Positions 50,313 to 58,977 of a DNA stretch of 64,000 nt are shown here, piece by piece. Where the stretch lies: NCBI RefSeq assembly GCF_001279525.1, contig NZ_LGDY01000091.1, positions 372,001-436,000 on the forward strand, written 5' to 3'. Position numbers and translations under genes: made by a program. Position 1 is the stretch's first letter; the number at the start of each line of letters is the position of its first letter. The stretch comes from Nocardia sp. NRRL S-836 (GTDB lineage: Bacteria > Actinomycetota > Actinomycetes > Mycobacteriales > Pseudonocardiaceae). The notes beneath the pieces are model-generated. The model worked only from the letters and a program-made list of their open reading frames with translations. It was not told where the DNA came from and searched no databases.

Positions 50313-50368
50313 GCCGCTGCGATCAGGCCGTTGCGATCAGGCCGCTGCGATCAGGCCGTTGCGATCAA
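50313..50368. repeat. 14-bp tandem repeat, four units, at the iclR 3' end
   Basis: Units GCCGCTGCGATCAG, GCCGTTGCGATCAG, GCCGCTGCGATCAG and GCCGTTGCGATCAA run head to tail and alternate CTG/TTG, so the larger period is 28 bp. The last unit contains the iclR stop codon (50365-50367). The repeat lies between iclR and the amidohydrolase gene. Confidence 0.9.
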
Positions 50369-51168
50369 GCCACGACGACGTGCGGAACCGTGTCCAGCCG
50401 CGCGAAGTCCGCGCTGATCTCGCCCGCGGTCTGCAGCAACAGTGGCAGGTGGTGCTCCAGCAGGTGGTCGAGCGACGTCTCGGCGGCGTGGCAGTTCACG
50501 TTGAGCCCGGCGACGACCCTGCCGTCGCCGTCCCGCAACGGCGCCGCGACAGACCTGATCCCCGGCGCCAGCTGCTGGTCGGTCAGCGCCCACCCGCGCG
50601 CCCGCACGTCCCGCAGCTCCGCGTCGCGCTCGGCGGCGTCGGGCTGCCAGCGCGCGGTGAGCCCCGACCGGGTCGGTTGCGCCAGCACGGCCTCCAGCTC
50701 GTCCGGCGGGAGCGCGGCGAGCTGCACCTTGCCCAGCGACGTCGGCAGCGCCGGGAACCGCGTCCCGATCTGCACCGACAACGTGACGATCTTCGGCACG
50801 GCAACCCGCGCCACGTAGACGATGTCCGACCCGTCGAGCTGCGCGATCGAGCACGACTCGCCGGTCCGCGCGACCAGCCGTTCCAGGTGCGGGCGGGCCA
50901 CGTCCCACAGCCCCGTCGACCGCACGTAGGCGACGCCCAGCTCCAGCACCCTGGGCGTGAGCGCGAACCCGTTCTCGCCCTGCCGCGCGTACCCCAGCTC
51001 GACCAGGGTGAGCAGGATCCGCCGCGCCGTCGGCCGCGCGAGCCCGGTGGCGGCGGCGACCTCGCTGAGCGCCATGACCGGGCGCGCCGGCTGGAACGAC
51101 CGGATCACGTCCAGCCCGCGGGCGAGCGCCTCGATGAAGTCGGGGCCGGTGTCGGGACGGGCTGGCAT
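50365..51168 (-). CDS. IclR-family transcriptional regulator (PcaR/PobR-like)
   Basis: A 267-residue regulator with an N-terminal winged helix (IEALARGLDVIRSF, LSEVAAATGLARPTARRILLTL) and a GAF-like effector domain (LGKVQLAALPPDEL, VAAPLRDGDGRVVAGLNVNCHA). This subfamily controls aromatic-acid catabolism. ATG 51168 with GAGAGG upstream. It lies directly before the catabolic operon on the same strand and probably regulates it and itself through matching palindromes. The effector is likely a pathway intermediate. Confidence 0.92.
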   Translation of the reverse strand: MPARPDTGPDFIEALARGLDVIRSFQPARPVMALSEVAAATGLARPTARRILLTLVELGYARQGENGFALTPRVLELGVAYVRSTGLWDVARPHLERLVARTGESCSIAQLDGSDIVYVARVAVPKIVTLSVQIGTRFPALPTSLGKVQLAALPPDELEAVLAQPTRSGLTARWQPDAAERDAELRDVRARGWALTDQQLAPGIRSVAAPLRDGDGRVVAGLNVNCHAAETSLDHLLEHHLPLLLQTAGEISADFARLDTVPHVVVA

Positions 51169-51208
51169 GGCGCACCTCTCGCGGTCCACGGTCGTCGGCC
51201 CACGATAT

Positions 51209-51222
51209 CGGACACCTGTCCG
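51209..51222. promoter_or_regulatory. Predicted IclR operator before iclR
   Basis: CGGACA-CC-TGTCCG has perfect 6-bp arms. It lies 40 nt before the iclR start and 53 nt before the divergent small gene at 51276, so binding could control both. It shares half sites and spacing with the site at 50253-50266. Confidence 0.65.
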
Positions 51223-51275
51223 TCTGCCGAAAACGCAGTTGGTCCCGCATGGGGCGCTGGGTAAGGTCCGCCGGC

Positions 51276-51617
51276 GTGAACACGACTGTGCTGTGGCGGC
51301 CGACCGGACCGGAGGAGCTGGAGCTCGTCCGCGCGTCCGGCTGGCGTGCCTGGCCGCCGCGCCTGCCCGATCAGCCGATCTTCTACCCGGTGCTGAACGA
51401 GGAGTACGCGGTCAAGATCGCCCGCGAGTGGAACGTGCCGCACAGCGGAGCCGGGTACGTGACGCGGTTCCACGTCGAGACGGAGTTCGTGCGGCGCTAC
51501 CCGGTGCGGCAGGCCGGTGGTCGCACGATCCTGGAGCTGTGGGTGCCGGCGGAGGAGCTGGAGGAGCTCAACCAGCACATCGTCGGTGAGATCGAGGTGG
51601 TGCACGAGTTCCGGTGA
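51276..51617 (+). CDS. Small conserved actinobacterial protein (annotated in relatives as ADP-ribosylation/crystallin J1)
   Basis: A 113-residue soluble protein beginning with LWRPTGPEELELVRASGWRA, then QPIFYPVLNEEYAVKIAREW, RFHVETEFVRRYPVRQ and ELWVPAEELEELN. This is a widely conserved small actinobacterial family; the ADP-ribosylation/crystallin J1 label is inherited and I see no ADP-ribosylhydrolase motif. GTG 51276 lies 7 nt after TAAGGT, consistent with a leaderless transcript. Function unknown. Confidence 0.75.
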   Translation: MNTTVLWRPTGPEELELVRASGWRAWPPRLPDQPIFYPVLNEEYAVKIAREWNVPHSGAGYVTRFHVETEFVRRYPVRQAGGRTILELWVPAEELEELNQHIVGEIEVVHEFR

Positions 51618-52058
51618 CCCCGGCCGGCCCGATCTCCGGCCGGGCTGCGGCCCGGCACCTCGATGACAGTGTGTCCAATAGCTTCAGTGTTGACTAAACC
51701 CAAGTCTCACCGAGGTGGGCGCGGATGACCCGCGGAACTTCACGCGGTCCCGGATTAGGTACTCGATGGTGCGCGGCAATGACCGCGCCACGGCGCGGAC
51801 ATCGGAAACGGTGACCATTGCATTCTCCCCATTCGGACGAATCGGGCGGTTGAATTCGAGAACTCCAAGGTTCCCGAATTGAATGCTCGACGATGGTGCG
51901 CCGACTCCGCGCGACATCGGTTCTGAAGCGGTTCACCTGCGGTTATGGTGTTGAATTGGGAGAATAGTCCGATTCTTGTACCGGGACGAATCGCCTTTCG
52001 ATGAGAGCGCGACCACAGTCACTTCCGCATTTCACTCGATCGGGTGAATTGTGGCGCG
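51618..52058. other. AT-richer intergenic region with a gene remnant
   Basis: About 440 bp between the small conserved gene and the carbonic anhydrase gene. It is noticeably less GC-rich than the rest of the window. Apart from the MmcQ/YjbR-like remnant (51684-51818) I see no gene. The promoter of the carbonic anhydrase gene must lie in its right part. Confidence 0.5.
51684..51818 (-). pseudogene. Truncated MmcQ/YjbR-family remnant
   Basis: From ATG 51818 the minus strand reads MVTVSDVRAVARSLPRTIE, then YLIRDRVKFR, the characteristic N-terminus of MmcQ/YjbR DNA-binding-like proteins, normally about 110-120 residues. After about 31 residues the similarity stops and the frame ends at 51684. 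It appears to be a 3'-truncated relic. Confidence 0.6.
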
Positions 52059-52793
52059 ATGAACCTGAAACGGTCCCTTCCGGCTCTTCTGCCACTGGTG
52101 CTCGCCACGTCGTTCTTCGCGGCTGGACCGGCTGAGTCGGGGACACCGAAGCAGAGTCCCGTCAACGTCACGCCCGGCGCGTTCCGGTTCGACCCGCACG
52201 CGCCCAAGCTCGACGTGACCTACGGGAGCTCCGCGCTGGAGTTGAGGTACGTCCGCAAGGACGCGGACGCGGCGGACGGCTGCGCAGTCCGCCACCACGA
52301 GGAGACAGAGGAGGCGGCGGTCGAGCCCGGGGCCGGGCACGTCACCGTCGCCGGCACCCGGTACGACCTGGTGCAGTTCCACTTCCACACGCCGTCGGAG
52401 CACCAGTTCTCCGGTCACGGCTACCCGCTGGAGATGCACCTGGTGCACCGCAGCGCCGAGGGCAAGCTGCTCGTCGTCGGTGTCCCGCTGCGGGTGGGCG
52501 CGCACTCGGTCGTGGACGACGTGCTGGCGAAGCTCGCGCCCGAGTGCGGCGCTCCGGTGGACGTCGAGCCGATCAACCTGAACAGGTTGCTGCCGGTCAG
52601 CCACCACACGCTGCACTACACCGGCTCGCTCACCACGGCGCCGTTCACCGAGGGCGTCGAGTGGTACCTCACGGCCGAGCAGACCGTGTCGGCCGCGACG
52701 ATCGCCCGGTTCCAGGGGGTGTTCACGGCGGGCAACGCCCGTGCGACGCAGCCGCTGAACGGCCGGACGCTCATCGAGGTCCCGCGCATCTGA
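52059..52793 (+). CDS. Secreted alpha-type carbonic anhydrase
   Basis: A 244-residue exported zinc enzyme. Signal peptide at about 1-23; the QSPVN motif at 32-36; zinc ligands His108 and His110 in VQFHFHTPSEH and His127 in EMHLVHR; LNRLLP and the late TGSLTTAPFTEGVEWYL follow alpha-CA order. It hydrates CO2 outside the cell. The segment LRYVRKDADAADGCA is a family-atypical insertion. ATG 52059 is chosen because it begins a good signal peptide. A strong terminator follows. Confidence 0.92.
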   Translation: MNLKRSLPALLPLVLATSFFAAGPAESGTPKQSPVNVTPGAFRFDPHAPKLDVTYGSSALELRYVRKDADAADGCAVRHHEETEEAAVEPGAGHVTVAGTRYDLVQFHFHTPSEHQFSGHGYPLEMHLVHRSAEGKLLVVGVPLRVGAHSVVDDVLAKLAPECGAPVDVEPINLNRLLPVSHHTLHYTGSLTTAPFTEGVEWYLTAEQTVSAATIARFQGVFTAGNARATQPLNGRTLIEVPRI

Positions 52794-52803
52794 TCCACCC
52801 GCT

Positions 52804-52837
52804 GACGAGGCCGGTCCCCGCTGGGGCCGGCCTCGTC
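52804..52837 (+). terminator. Rho-independent-type terminator after carbonic anhydrase
   Basis: Arms GACGAGGCCGG (52804-52814) and CCGGCCTCGTC (52827-52837), extended inside by CCCC/GGGG pairing, form a long GC stem with a 3-nt loop 10 nt after the stop. No U-tract. Confidence 0.8.
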
Positions 52838-52934
52838 GCGTGACGGGCTTCACCGGTTCAGAAGTCGCCTGCAATTGCCCGCGTATGCAACTATTGCTCA
52901 CGCTGACAACCTACGACTTCAAGGACTGTGTGAC

Positions 52935-54134
52935 ATGCCTGTCGCTCTGCTCGCACTCGCGATCAGCGCCTTCGCCATCGGCACCACCGAGTTCGTCATC
53001 ATGGGGCTGCTCCCCGAGGTGGCGGGTGACCTGGGCGTCTCGATCCCGTCCGCGGGCCTGCTGATCTCCGGTTACGCGCTCGGCGTCGTGGTCGGTGCCC
53101 CGCTGCTGACCGTGCTGGGCGGCCGGTTGCCGCGCAAGAAGATGCTGCTGGGCTTGATGGTGCTGTTCATCGCGGGCAACCTGCTCTCCGCGGTGGCCGG
53201 GAGCTACGGCGTGCTGATGAGCGGCCGGGTGGTGGCGGCCCTGGCGCACGGCGCGTTCTTCGGCGTCGGTTCCGTGGTCGCCGCGGACCTCGTCGCGCCG
53301 CACCGCAGGGCGAGCGCCATCGCGTTGATGTTCACCGGTCTGACCATGGCGAACGTCCTGGGTGTGCCGCTCGGCACCGCGCTCGGTCAGGAGCTGGGCT
53401 GGCGCTCCACCTTCTGGGCGGTCACCGGGCTCGGCGTGATCGGGCTGCTCGGGATCGTGTTCCTGGTGCCGCGGCAGGAGGCGCGGGAGAGCGACCTGCG
53501 CGGTGAGCTCGCCGTGTTCCGCAACCCGCAGGTGTGGCTGGCGCTGGCGATGACCGCGCTCGGGTTCGCGGGTGTCTTCGCGTCGTTCACCTACATCGCG
53601 CCGATGATGACCTCGGTCGCCGGGTTCTCCTCCGGTGCCGTGACGTGGCTGCTGGTGCTGTTCGGTGTCGGACTGTTCGCGGGCAACCTGCTCGGCGGCA
53701 AGGCGGCGGACCGGTCGGTGCTGAGGAGCCTGGTGGTCATCCTGGTCGCGCTGGCCGCGGTGCTGACGGCGTTCGTGTTCACCGCGCACTCGCAGTGGGC
53801 CGCCGCGATCACCATCGTGCTGTTCGGTGCCGCCGGGTTCGCCACCGTGCCGCCGCTGCAGATGCGGGTGATGCAGACCGCGGAAGGCGCGCCCGCGCTG
53901 GCGTCGGCGGCCAACATCGCGGCCTTCAACCTGGGCAACGCCGGTGGCGCGTGGATGGGTGGTCTCGCGATCGAGCGCGGCCTCGGCTACACCGCGCCGA
54001 ACTGGATCGGCGCGCTGCTGGCCGTCGCCGGTCTCGCGGTCGCCGTCACCTCGATCGTGCTGGAACGGCGCAGCGCACGCACGTCCGTCGATGAGGGTGC
54101 AGGTGTGGTCGCGCCGCAGCGGCAGCACGTGTGA
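52935..54134 (+). CDS. MFS transporter, DHA1/AraJ-like efflux family
   Basis: A 399-residue 12-helix transporter. The opening ALLALAISAFAIGTTEFVIMGLLPEVA is the AraJ/PbuE/NepI family signature; GGRLPRKKMLLGLM is the motif-A loop between helices 2 and 3. It probably exports a sugar, nucleoside or drug by proton antiport. Followed after 115 bp by a paralogue with the same layout. ATG 52935 has AAGGA nine nt upstream. Confidence 0.9.
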   Translation: MPVALLALAISAFAIGTTEFVIMGLLPEVAGDLGVSIPSAGLLISGYALGVVVGAPLLTVLGGRLPRKKMLLGLMVLFIAGNLLSAVAGSYGVLMSGRVVAALAHGAFFGVGSVVAADLVAPHRRASAIALMFTGLTMANVLGVPLGTALGQELGWRSTFWAVTGLGVIGLLGIVFLVPRQEARESDLRGELAVFRNPQVWLALAMTALGFAGVFASFTYIAPMMTSVAGFSSGAVTWLLVLFGVGLFAGNLLGGKAADRSVLRSLVVILVALAAVLTAFVFTAHSQWAAAITIVLFGAAGFATVPPLQMRVMQTAEGAPALASAANIAAFNLGNAGGAWMGGLAIERGLGYTAPNWIGALLAVAGLAVAVTSIVLERRSARTSVDEGAGVVAPQRQHV

Positions 54135-54135
54135 G

Positions 54136-54160
54136 CAGAGGCACCGGCGCGCGGCCTCTG
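54136..54160 (+). terminator. Possible terminator between the two MFS genes
   Basis: CAGAGGC (54136-54142) and GCCTCTG (54154-54160) pair around an 11-nt GC loop, starting just after the first transporter's stop. Short stem and no U-tract, so weak evidence. Confidence 0.4.
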
Positions 54161-54249
54161 AAGCGCGTCAGAAGAACCGTAGGATGGTTCCCGGAGCTAA
54201 CTATTTCGTCCTGCGTCAGCGTCGACGGGACACCTGATCAGGAGCGACT

Positions 54250-55476
54250 GTGAACACCACCCGCGCCATGACCGCTCTCGCGCTCGGCGGGTTCGGCATC
54301 GGCACCACCGAGTTCGCGACGATGGGCCTGCTGCCGCAGATCGCCGCGACGTTCGAGATCCCCGACTACGAGGCCGGTCACGCCATCAGCCTGTACGCGG
54401 CCGGTGTCGTGGTCGGCGCGCCGCTGATCGCGGTGCTCGGCGCGAAGCTGCCGCGCAAGGGCATGCTGATCGGCCTGATGCTCGCCGTGGCGCTGGGCAA
54501 CGGCCTGTCCGCGCTCGCGCAGGACAAGTCGATGCTGCTGGTGTCCCGGTTCGTCGCGGGGCTGCCGCACGGCGCGTTCTTCGGCATCGCGGCGGTCGTC
54601 GCCGCGACGCTCGTGGCACCGGAACGCCGTGGCACCGCCGTGGCCCGTGTGATGGTCGGGCTGACCATCGCGAACCTCGTCGGCGTGCCGCTCGCCACCG
54701 CCGCAGGCCAGGAGATCGGCTGGCGCAGCGCGTACCTGGCGGTCGCCGTGACCGGTGTGGTGACCGCGCTCGCGATCGCCGCCTGGGTGCCGCGCATGCC
54801 GCTGGTCGCGGGCGCGTCGATGACGGGCGAGGTCAGGGCGTTCCGGCGGCCCGCGGTGTGGTTCGCGATCTTCACCGGCATGATCGGCTTCGGCGGCATG
54901 TTCGCCGTCTACTCCTACGTGGCGCCGCTGACCACCGAGGTCGCGGGGCTGCCGGCGAGCGTGGTGCCGTGGATGCTCGCGGTGTTCGGCCTGGGCATGA
55001 CGCTCGGAGCGACCTTCGGCGGCCGCTTCGTGGACCGCTCCTCGATGGGCTCGGTGTTCGGCGGACTGGTCGCGGTCTGCGTGATCCTGGTGCTGTTCGG
55101 GCTCACCGCGACGGTTCCGGCGGCGGTGTTCGTGCTGCTGTTCCTGCTCGGGTTCGTCGTGCAGATCCTGGCCGCCGCGTTGCAGATCCGGCTGATGGAC
55201 GCCTCCCCGGACGCGCCGTCGCTGGCGTCGTCGTCGAACCACTCGTCGCTCAACGTCGCCAACGGCGCGGGCGCGTGGCTCGGCGGCCTCGCGATCGCGG
55301 CGGGCTGGGGTTACGTCTCGACCGCGTGGGTCGGTGTCGCGCTGTCGCTGGCGGGCTTGGCGATCGCGGTGGCGTCGGTGCTCTACGAGCGGCGGGCCTT
55401 GGAGCGCGTGACCACGAACCAGACGATGGCGATGGCCAGCGCGGCGAGCACGACCATGGAGACCCAGCCCAGGTAG
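54250..55476 (+). CDS. MFS transporter, DHA1/AraJ-like, with an extended C-terminus
   Basis: A 408-residue 12-helix transporter related to the preceding one (FGIGTTEFATMGLLPQIA, GAKLPRKGMLIGLM). GTG 54250 with AGGAG upstream. The last 30 or so residues (after VLYERRALERV) are encoded antisense to the dedA gene; the two reading frames overlap by 94 bp. The tail, rich in Met, Ala, Ser and Thr, looks like read-through into antisense sequence. Substrate unknown. Confidence 0.88.
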   Translation: MNTTRAMTALALGGFGIGTTEFATMGLLPQIAATFEIPDYEAGHAISLYAAGVVVGAPLIAVLGAKLPRKGMLIGLMLAVALGNGLSALAQDKSMLLVSRFVAGLPHGAFFGIAAVVAATLVAPERRGTAVARVMVGLTIANLVGVPLATAAGQEIGWRSAYLAVAVTGVVTALAIAAWVPRMPLVAGASMTGEVRAFRRPAVWFAIFTGMIGFGGMFAVYSYVAPLTTEVAGLPASVVPWMLAVFGLGMTLGATFGGRFVDRSSMGSVFGGLVAVCVILVLFGLTATVPAAVFVLLFLLGFVVQILAAALQIRLMDASPDAPSLASSSNHSSLNVANGAGAWLGGLAIAAGWGYVSTAWVGVALSLAGLAIAVASVLYERRALERVTTNQTMAMASAASTTMETQPR

Positions 55477-55976
55477 CGGTCCACGAGCTGGTAGTTCTCG
55501 CCCAGCGCGTACCCGGCGAGGATGAGCGCGGTGTTCCACAGCAGGCTGCCCGCCGCGGTGTAGACCGTGAACTTGAGGATCGGCATCCCGGACACGCCGG
55601 CCGGGATGGAGATCAGGCTCCGCACGACCGGGACCATGCGGCCGATGAACACCGCCTTGTTGCCGTGCTTGTCGAACCACGCGTCGGACTTGTCCACATC
55701 GGACACGGTGACGAACGGGATCTTGTCGGCGACCTTGCGCAACCGCTCCAGGCCGAGCCACGCGCCCAGGCCGTAGAGGACGAGCGCGCCGACGACGGAA
55801 CCCGCGGTGGTCCACAGGATCGCGGCGACCAGCGAGATCTTGCCCTGGCCCGCGGTGAACCCGGCCAGCGGCAGGATCACCTCGCTGGGCACGGGCGGGA
55901 AGACGTTCTCCAGCGCGACCGCGAGGCCCGCGCCGGGGGAGCCCAGTGCCTCCATCAGCTTCGTGATCCACTCCAT
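55383..55976 (-). CDS. DedA-family membrane protein
   Basis: A 197-residue DedA/VTT-domain protein. Family marks are ENVFPPVPSEVILPLAG at about 23-39 and the amphipathic GRMVPVVRSLISIPAGVSGM at about 111-130, whose Arg residues are essential in DedA proteins. Relatives are lipid (undecaprenyl phosphate or phosphatidylethanolamine) scramblases. ATG 55976. Its 3' end overlaps the MFS gene on the other strand. Confidence 0.92.
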   Translation of the reverse strand: MEWITKLMEALGSPGAGLAVALENVFPPVPSEVILPLAGFTAGQGKISLVAAILWTTAGSVVGALVLYGLGAWLGLERLRKVADKIPFVTVSDVDKSDAWFDKHGNKAVFIGRMVPVVRSLISIPAGVSGMPILKFTVYTAAGSLLWNTALILAGYALGENYQLVDRYLGWVSMVVLAALAIAIVWFVVTRSKARRS

Positions 55977-56103
55977 GGCAGTCGATTTACCCGTTTTGCA
56001 CGGAGTTCAGACATCGTCACCCCCTGTGGGGGAACCGCGGGCCGGGTGGCTCGCTGATCACGGCCAGGACTACCGTTGACGGTCTCTTCAGTGGAGGTCA
56101 ACG

Positions 56104-57456
56104 GTGCGTGGAGCGATCGCGGCGGGCCACCCGCTCACCGCAGAGGCGGGCGCTGCCGTGCTGCGCGCCGGCGGGAACGCCGTGGACGCGGCGGTGGCGG
56201 CGATGCTCACGTCGTGCGTGACGGAGCCGTTGCTCACCGGTCTCGGCGCCGCCGGGTACATGATGATCGCGCGCGCCGGCGAAACCCCGGTGCTGCTGGA
56301 CTTCTCGGCACAGGCGCCGGGTCACGGTGCCGGTGCCACGCGGGCTCCGCTGGATCCGATCACCGTCCACTTCGGTGACGCGCAGCAGGAGTTCCACGTC
56401 GGACCGTCGTCGGTGGCCGGGTTCGGGATGCCCGCCGGAGCGGCGGCAGCGACTCGCTACGGCACCGCGCCGTTGGCCGAACTCGTCGCCACGGCGGTGA
56501 AGCACGCACGCGAAGGTCACCGCGTGAACCGCTATCAGGCCTATGTCACGGCGATACTGCTGCCGCTCGCCCGCAGCGCGGGCCTCACCGCGTTCGAGGA
56601 AGGTGAGCTGCTCGTCCAGCCCGAGCTCGCCGAGTCCCTGCTGCGCCTCGGCCAGGACGGCGCCGAACCGTTCTACACCGGTGACATCGGCACCACGATC
56701 GCCGACACCATCAGCTCGTGGGGCGGCGACCTGACGAGAGCGGACCTCGCGGCGTACGAGGTCGTCATGCGCGAGCCGTTGCACGTGCGGCACCGCGGCC
56801 GTGACATCCACACGAACCCGCCACCCGCAGCGGGCGGTGCGTTGCTCACGCAGATGCTGGAGTCGTTGCCGGACAACCCGTCCCAGGCCGACCTGATCCG
56901 CGCGATGGCCGCGCCGAAGACCCACCTCAACCGGCTCGGCTCGACCACGCACCTGTCCGTGCTCGACGCCGACGGCACCGCGTGCTCGGTGACGTCCTCG
57001 AACGGCGCCGGCTCGGGCATCTCGATCGCCGGCGTGCACCTGAACAACATGATGGGCGAGGAGGAGCTCTCGCCCGACGGCTTCTTCAGCCACGCGCCCG
57101 GCGACCGGCTGCCGTCGATGATGGCGCCGACCGTCGTGACCGGGCGGGACGGCGTGGAGCTCGTGCTCGGCAGCGCCGGTTCCAGCCGGATCAGCGGCGC
57201 GGTCATGCAGGTGGTCGTGAACGTCCTCGACCGCGGCATGACCGCGCAGGAAGCCGTCGACGCACCCCGGATGCACCTCGGCGACGACCATCTCCACGTC
57301 GAACCGGGAATTGAACCGGAAAGTGAACTCCCGGTTACCCGTTTCCGCGCGCCGAACATGTTCTTCGGCGGTTGCCAGGTCGTCGAACGCACCGGATCGG
57401 GCCTGCTCAGGGGTGGTGCAGATCACCGTCGCGACGGTGCCGTCACCATGGTGTGA
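56104..57456 (+). CDS. Gamma-glutamyltransferase-like N-terminal nucleophile hydrolase
   Basis: A 450-residue Ntn-hydrolase, shorter than the 560-580 residues of typical enzymes and without signal peptide, so probably cytoplasmic. GHPLTAEAGAAVLRAGGNAVDAAVAA is the family start; Thr281 in LGSTTHLSVLDADG is the expected self-cleavage site and nucleophile; SSNGAGSGI, RLPSMMAPTVV and LGSAGSSRI form the small subunit. The usual GGGGF loop is GAAGY. GTG 56104 with GGAGG upstream. It may act on glutathione-like or gamma-glutamyl metabolites. Confidence 0.88.
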   Translation: MRGAIAAGHPLTAEAGAAVLRAGGNAVDAAVAAMLTSCVTEPLLTGLGAAGYMMIARAGETPVLLDFSAQAPGHGAGATRAPLDPITVHFGDAQQEFHVGPSSVAGFGMPAGAAAATRYGTAPLAELVATAVKHAREGHRVNRYQAYVTAILLPLARSAGLTAFEEGELLVQPELAESLLRLGQDGAEPFYTGDIGTTIADTISSWGGDLTRADLAAYEVVMREPLHVRHRGRDIHTNPPPAAGGALLTQMLESLPDNPSQADLIRAMAAPKTHLNRLGSTTHLSVLDADGTACSVTSSNGAGSGISIAGVHLNNMMGEEELSPDGFFSHAPGDRLPSMMAPTVVTGRDGVELVLGSAGSSRISGAVMQVVVNVLDRGMTAQEAVDAPRMHLGDDHLHVEPGIEPESELPVTRFRAPNMFFGGCQVVERTGSGLLRGGADHRRDGAVTMV

Positions 57457-57521
57457 GATGTTGCCCGCATAATGGGAAAAAAGGTTTCCTGATTCGCCGG
57501 TCGCGGGTGCAGTATTCGTTT

Positions 57522-58709
57522 GTGACGGCACTCAGCGAGAAAACCACCTCGCCGCTCCTGTCCCGGTCCTTCTTCCAGCTGGCGGTCATCAGCGTCGTCA
57601 CCGGTGTGTCGATGGCGTTCGCGTTGCCGTTCGGCTCGCTGTTCCTGACCTCCGAGGTCAAGGTCACGCCGTTCCAGCTCGGCTTCTTCCTGCTGGCCTC
57701 GCCGATCGCCTCGGTGGTCGCCAGCACGGTCATGGGCAAGCTCTCCGACGGCCGCGTGCAGCGCCGCTACATGCTGGTCGCGGGCGGCGTCGCCGGTGCG
57801 GTCGGCTACAGCCTGTTCGCCGTCTCACGCGACTACTGGTTCCTGCTCGGCACGTCGGTGCTGTTCATCGCGATCACCTCGTCCCTGCTGCCGCAGCTCT
57901 TCGCCTACGGCCGCGCGGTCTCGCAGGGCCCGTCGATGGTCGTCAGCGTCCTGCGCACCCTGCTGTCCGTGGCCTGGGTGGCCGGCCCGCCGGTGGCCGC
58001 GCTGCTCGTGTCGGAGGTCGGCTGGGTCGGCCTGTTCGCCTCCACCGCCGCCCTGCAGCTCGGCGTGGCGGTGATCGCCTGGTTCCTGCCGGTGCCCGTG
58101 GAGGCGTCCCAGGAGAAGGGTGCCCAGGAGGAGGTCGTCGAGCAGGGGGCGCCCGCCGGTCCGTCGCGTGGCCGGATCTCGGTCGTGTCCGTGGCGTTCA
58201 CGTTCCTGCAGGGCTCGGTCGCGCTGGCGGTCAGCGGTCTGCCGCTGTTCATCACGACCAACCTGGAGGGCACGGCGGGTGACGCGGGCCTCGTGATGGG
58301 CCTGTGCGCGGCGCTCGAGATCCCGATGATGCTCTGGTTCGGTGCCCTGGCGAACCGCAAGTCGTTGCACATGCTCGTTGTCGTGGGCGCCGCGATCTCG
58401 TTGGGCTACCACGGCTTGATGCTCGTCACCGACGCCGTCTGGCAGGTGATGGCCGCGCAGCTGCTGCACGCCACCGTCATCTCGCTGGTCATGGGCGTCG
58501 GCATCAACTACTTCCAGAGCCTCGACCCCGGCCGGCCCGGTCACACCACGACGATGTTCAGCAACACCCAGATCGTGGGCACCATGATCGCCGGACCGCT
58601 GCTCGGGGTGGCGCAGGGGATCGGGTTCCGCTGGGTCTACGGGTTCACGCTCACGATGTGCGTCATCGGCCTGGTCCTGCTGCTGGTCGCCGGGCGGATG
58701 AAGAAGTAG
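57522..58709 (+). CDS. MFS transporter, sugar-efflux (SetA)-like
   Basis: A 395-residue 12-helix MFS protein. The start FFQLAVISVVTGVSMAFALPFGSLFLTSEV and the motif-A-like GKLSDGRVQRRYML fit sugar efflux transporters. A charged loop of about 35 residues (EASQEKGAQEEVVEQG) separates helices 6 and 7. GTG 57522 is chosen; GTG 57507 is also in frame. The leader has TATTCG just before the start and no ribosome site, so the mRNA may be leaderless. Confidence 0.85.
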   Translation: MTALSEKTTSPLLSRSFFQLAVISVVTGVSMAFALPFGSLFLTSEVKVTPFQLGFFLLASPIASVVASTVMGKLSDGRVQRRYMLVAGGVAGAVGYSLFAVSRDYWFLLGTSVLFIAITSSLLPQLFAYGRAVSQGPSMVVSVLRTLLSVAWVAGPPVAALLVSEVGWVGLFASTAALQLGVAVIAWFLPVPVEASQEKGAQEEVVEQGAPAGPSRGRISVVSVAFTFLQGSVALAVSGLPLFITTNLEGTAGDAGLVMGLCAALEIPMMLWFGALANRKSLHMLVVVGAAISLGYHGLMLVTDAVWQVMAAQLLHATVISLVMGVGINYFQSLDPGRPGHTTTMFSNTQIVGTMIAGPLLGVAQGIGFRWVYGFTLTMCVIGLVLLLVAGRMKK

Positions 58710-58977
58710 TGAGATCAAGGTGTTCCCGGAACGTGACCGGGAGCTCAACCCATGATCACGTCCGCGTGCGCGGCAGGGGAATGGCCGCACGTGAGAGCCA
58801 CTGCGGGTTGACTCGCGAGTCAGAAATGGGTCTCCGAGCCCGGGAACGCTCCCGGCACGCGCTGTGCGCCGAACCGCCGAGCCGCGACTACGGCGTGTGG
58901 TGGATTGGCTGCGAATGACCCGTTCGTGAAAGAACCACACGTTCGAGTGGTGTTGCTCTGCTGGCACACTGCGGACC
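58710..58977. other. Intergenic region before the golvesin-domain gene
   Basis: A 268-bp gap with lower coding character. The right end (CACACT, about 58965-58970, shortly before GTG 58978) looks like a -10 element of a leaderless transcript. I see no RNA gene or strong palindrome. Confidence 0.4.
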
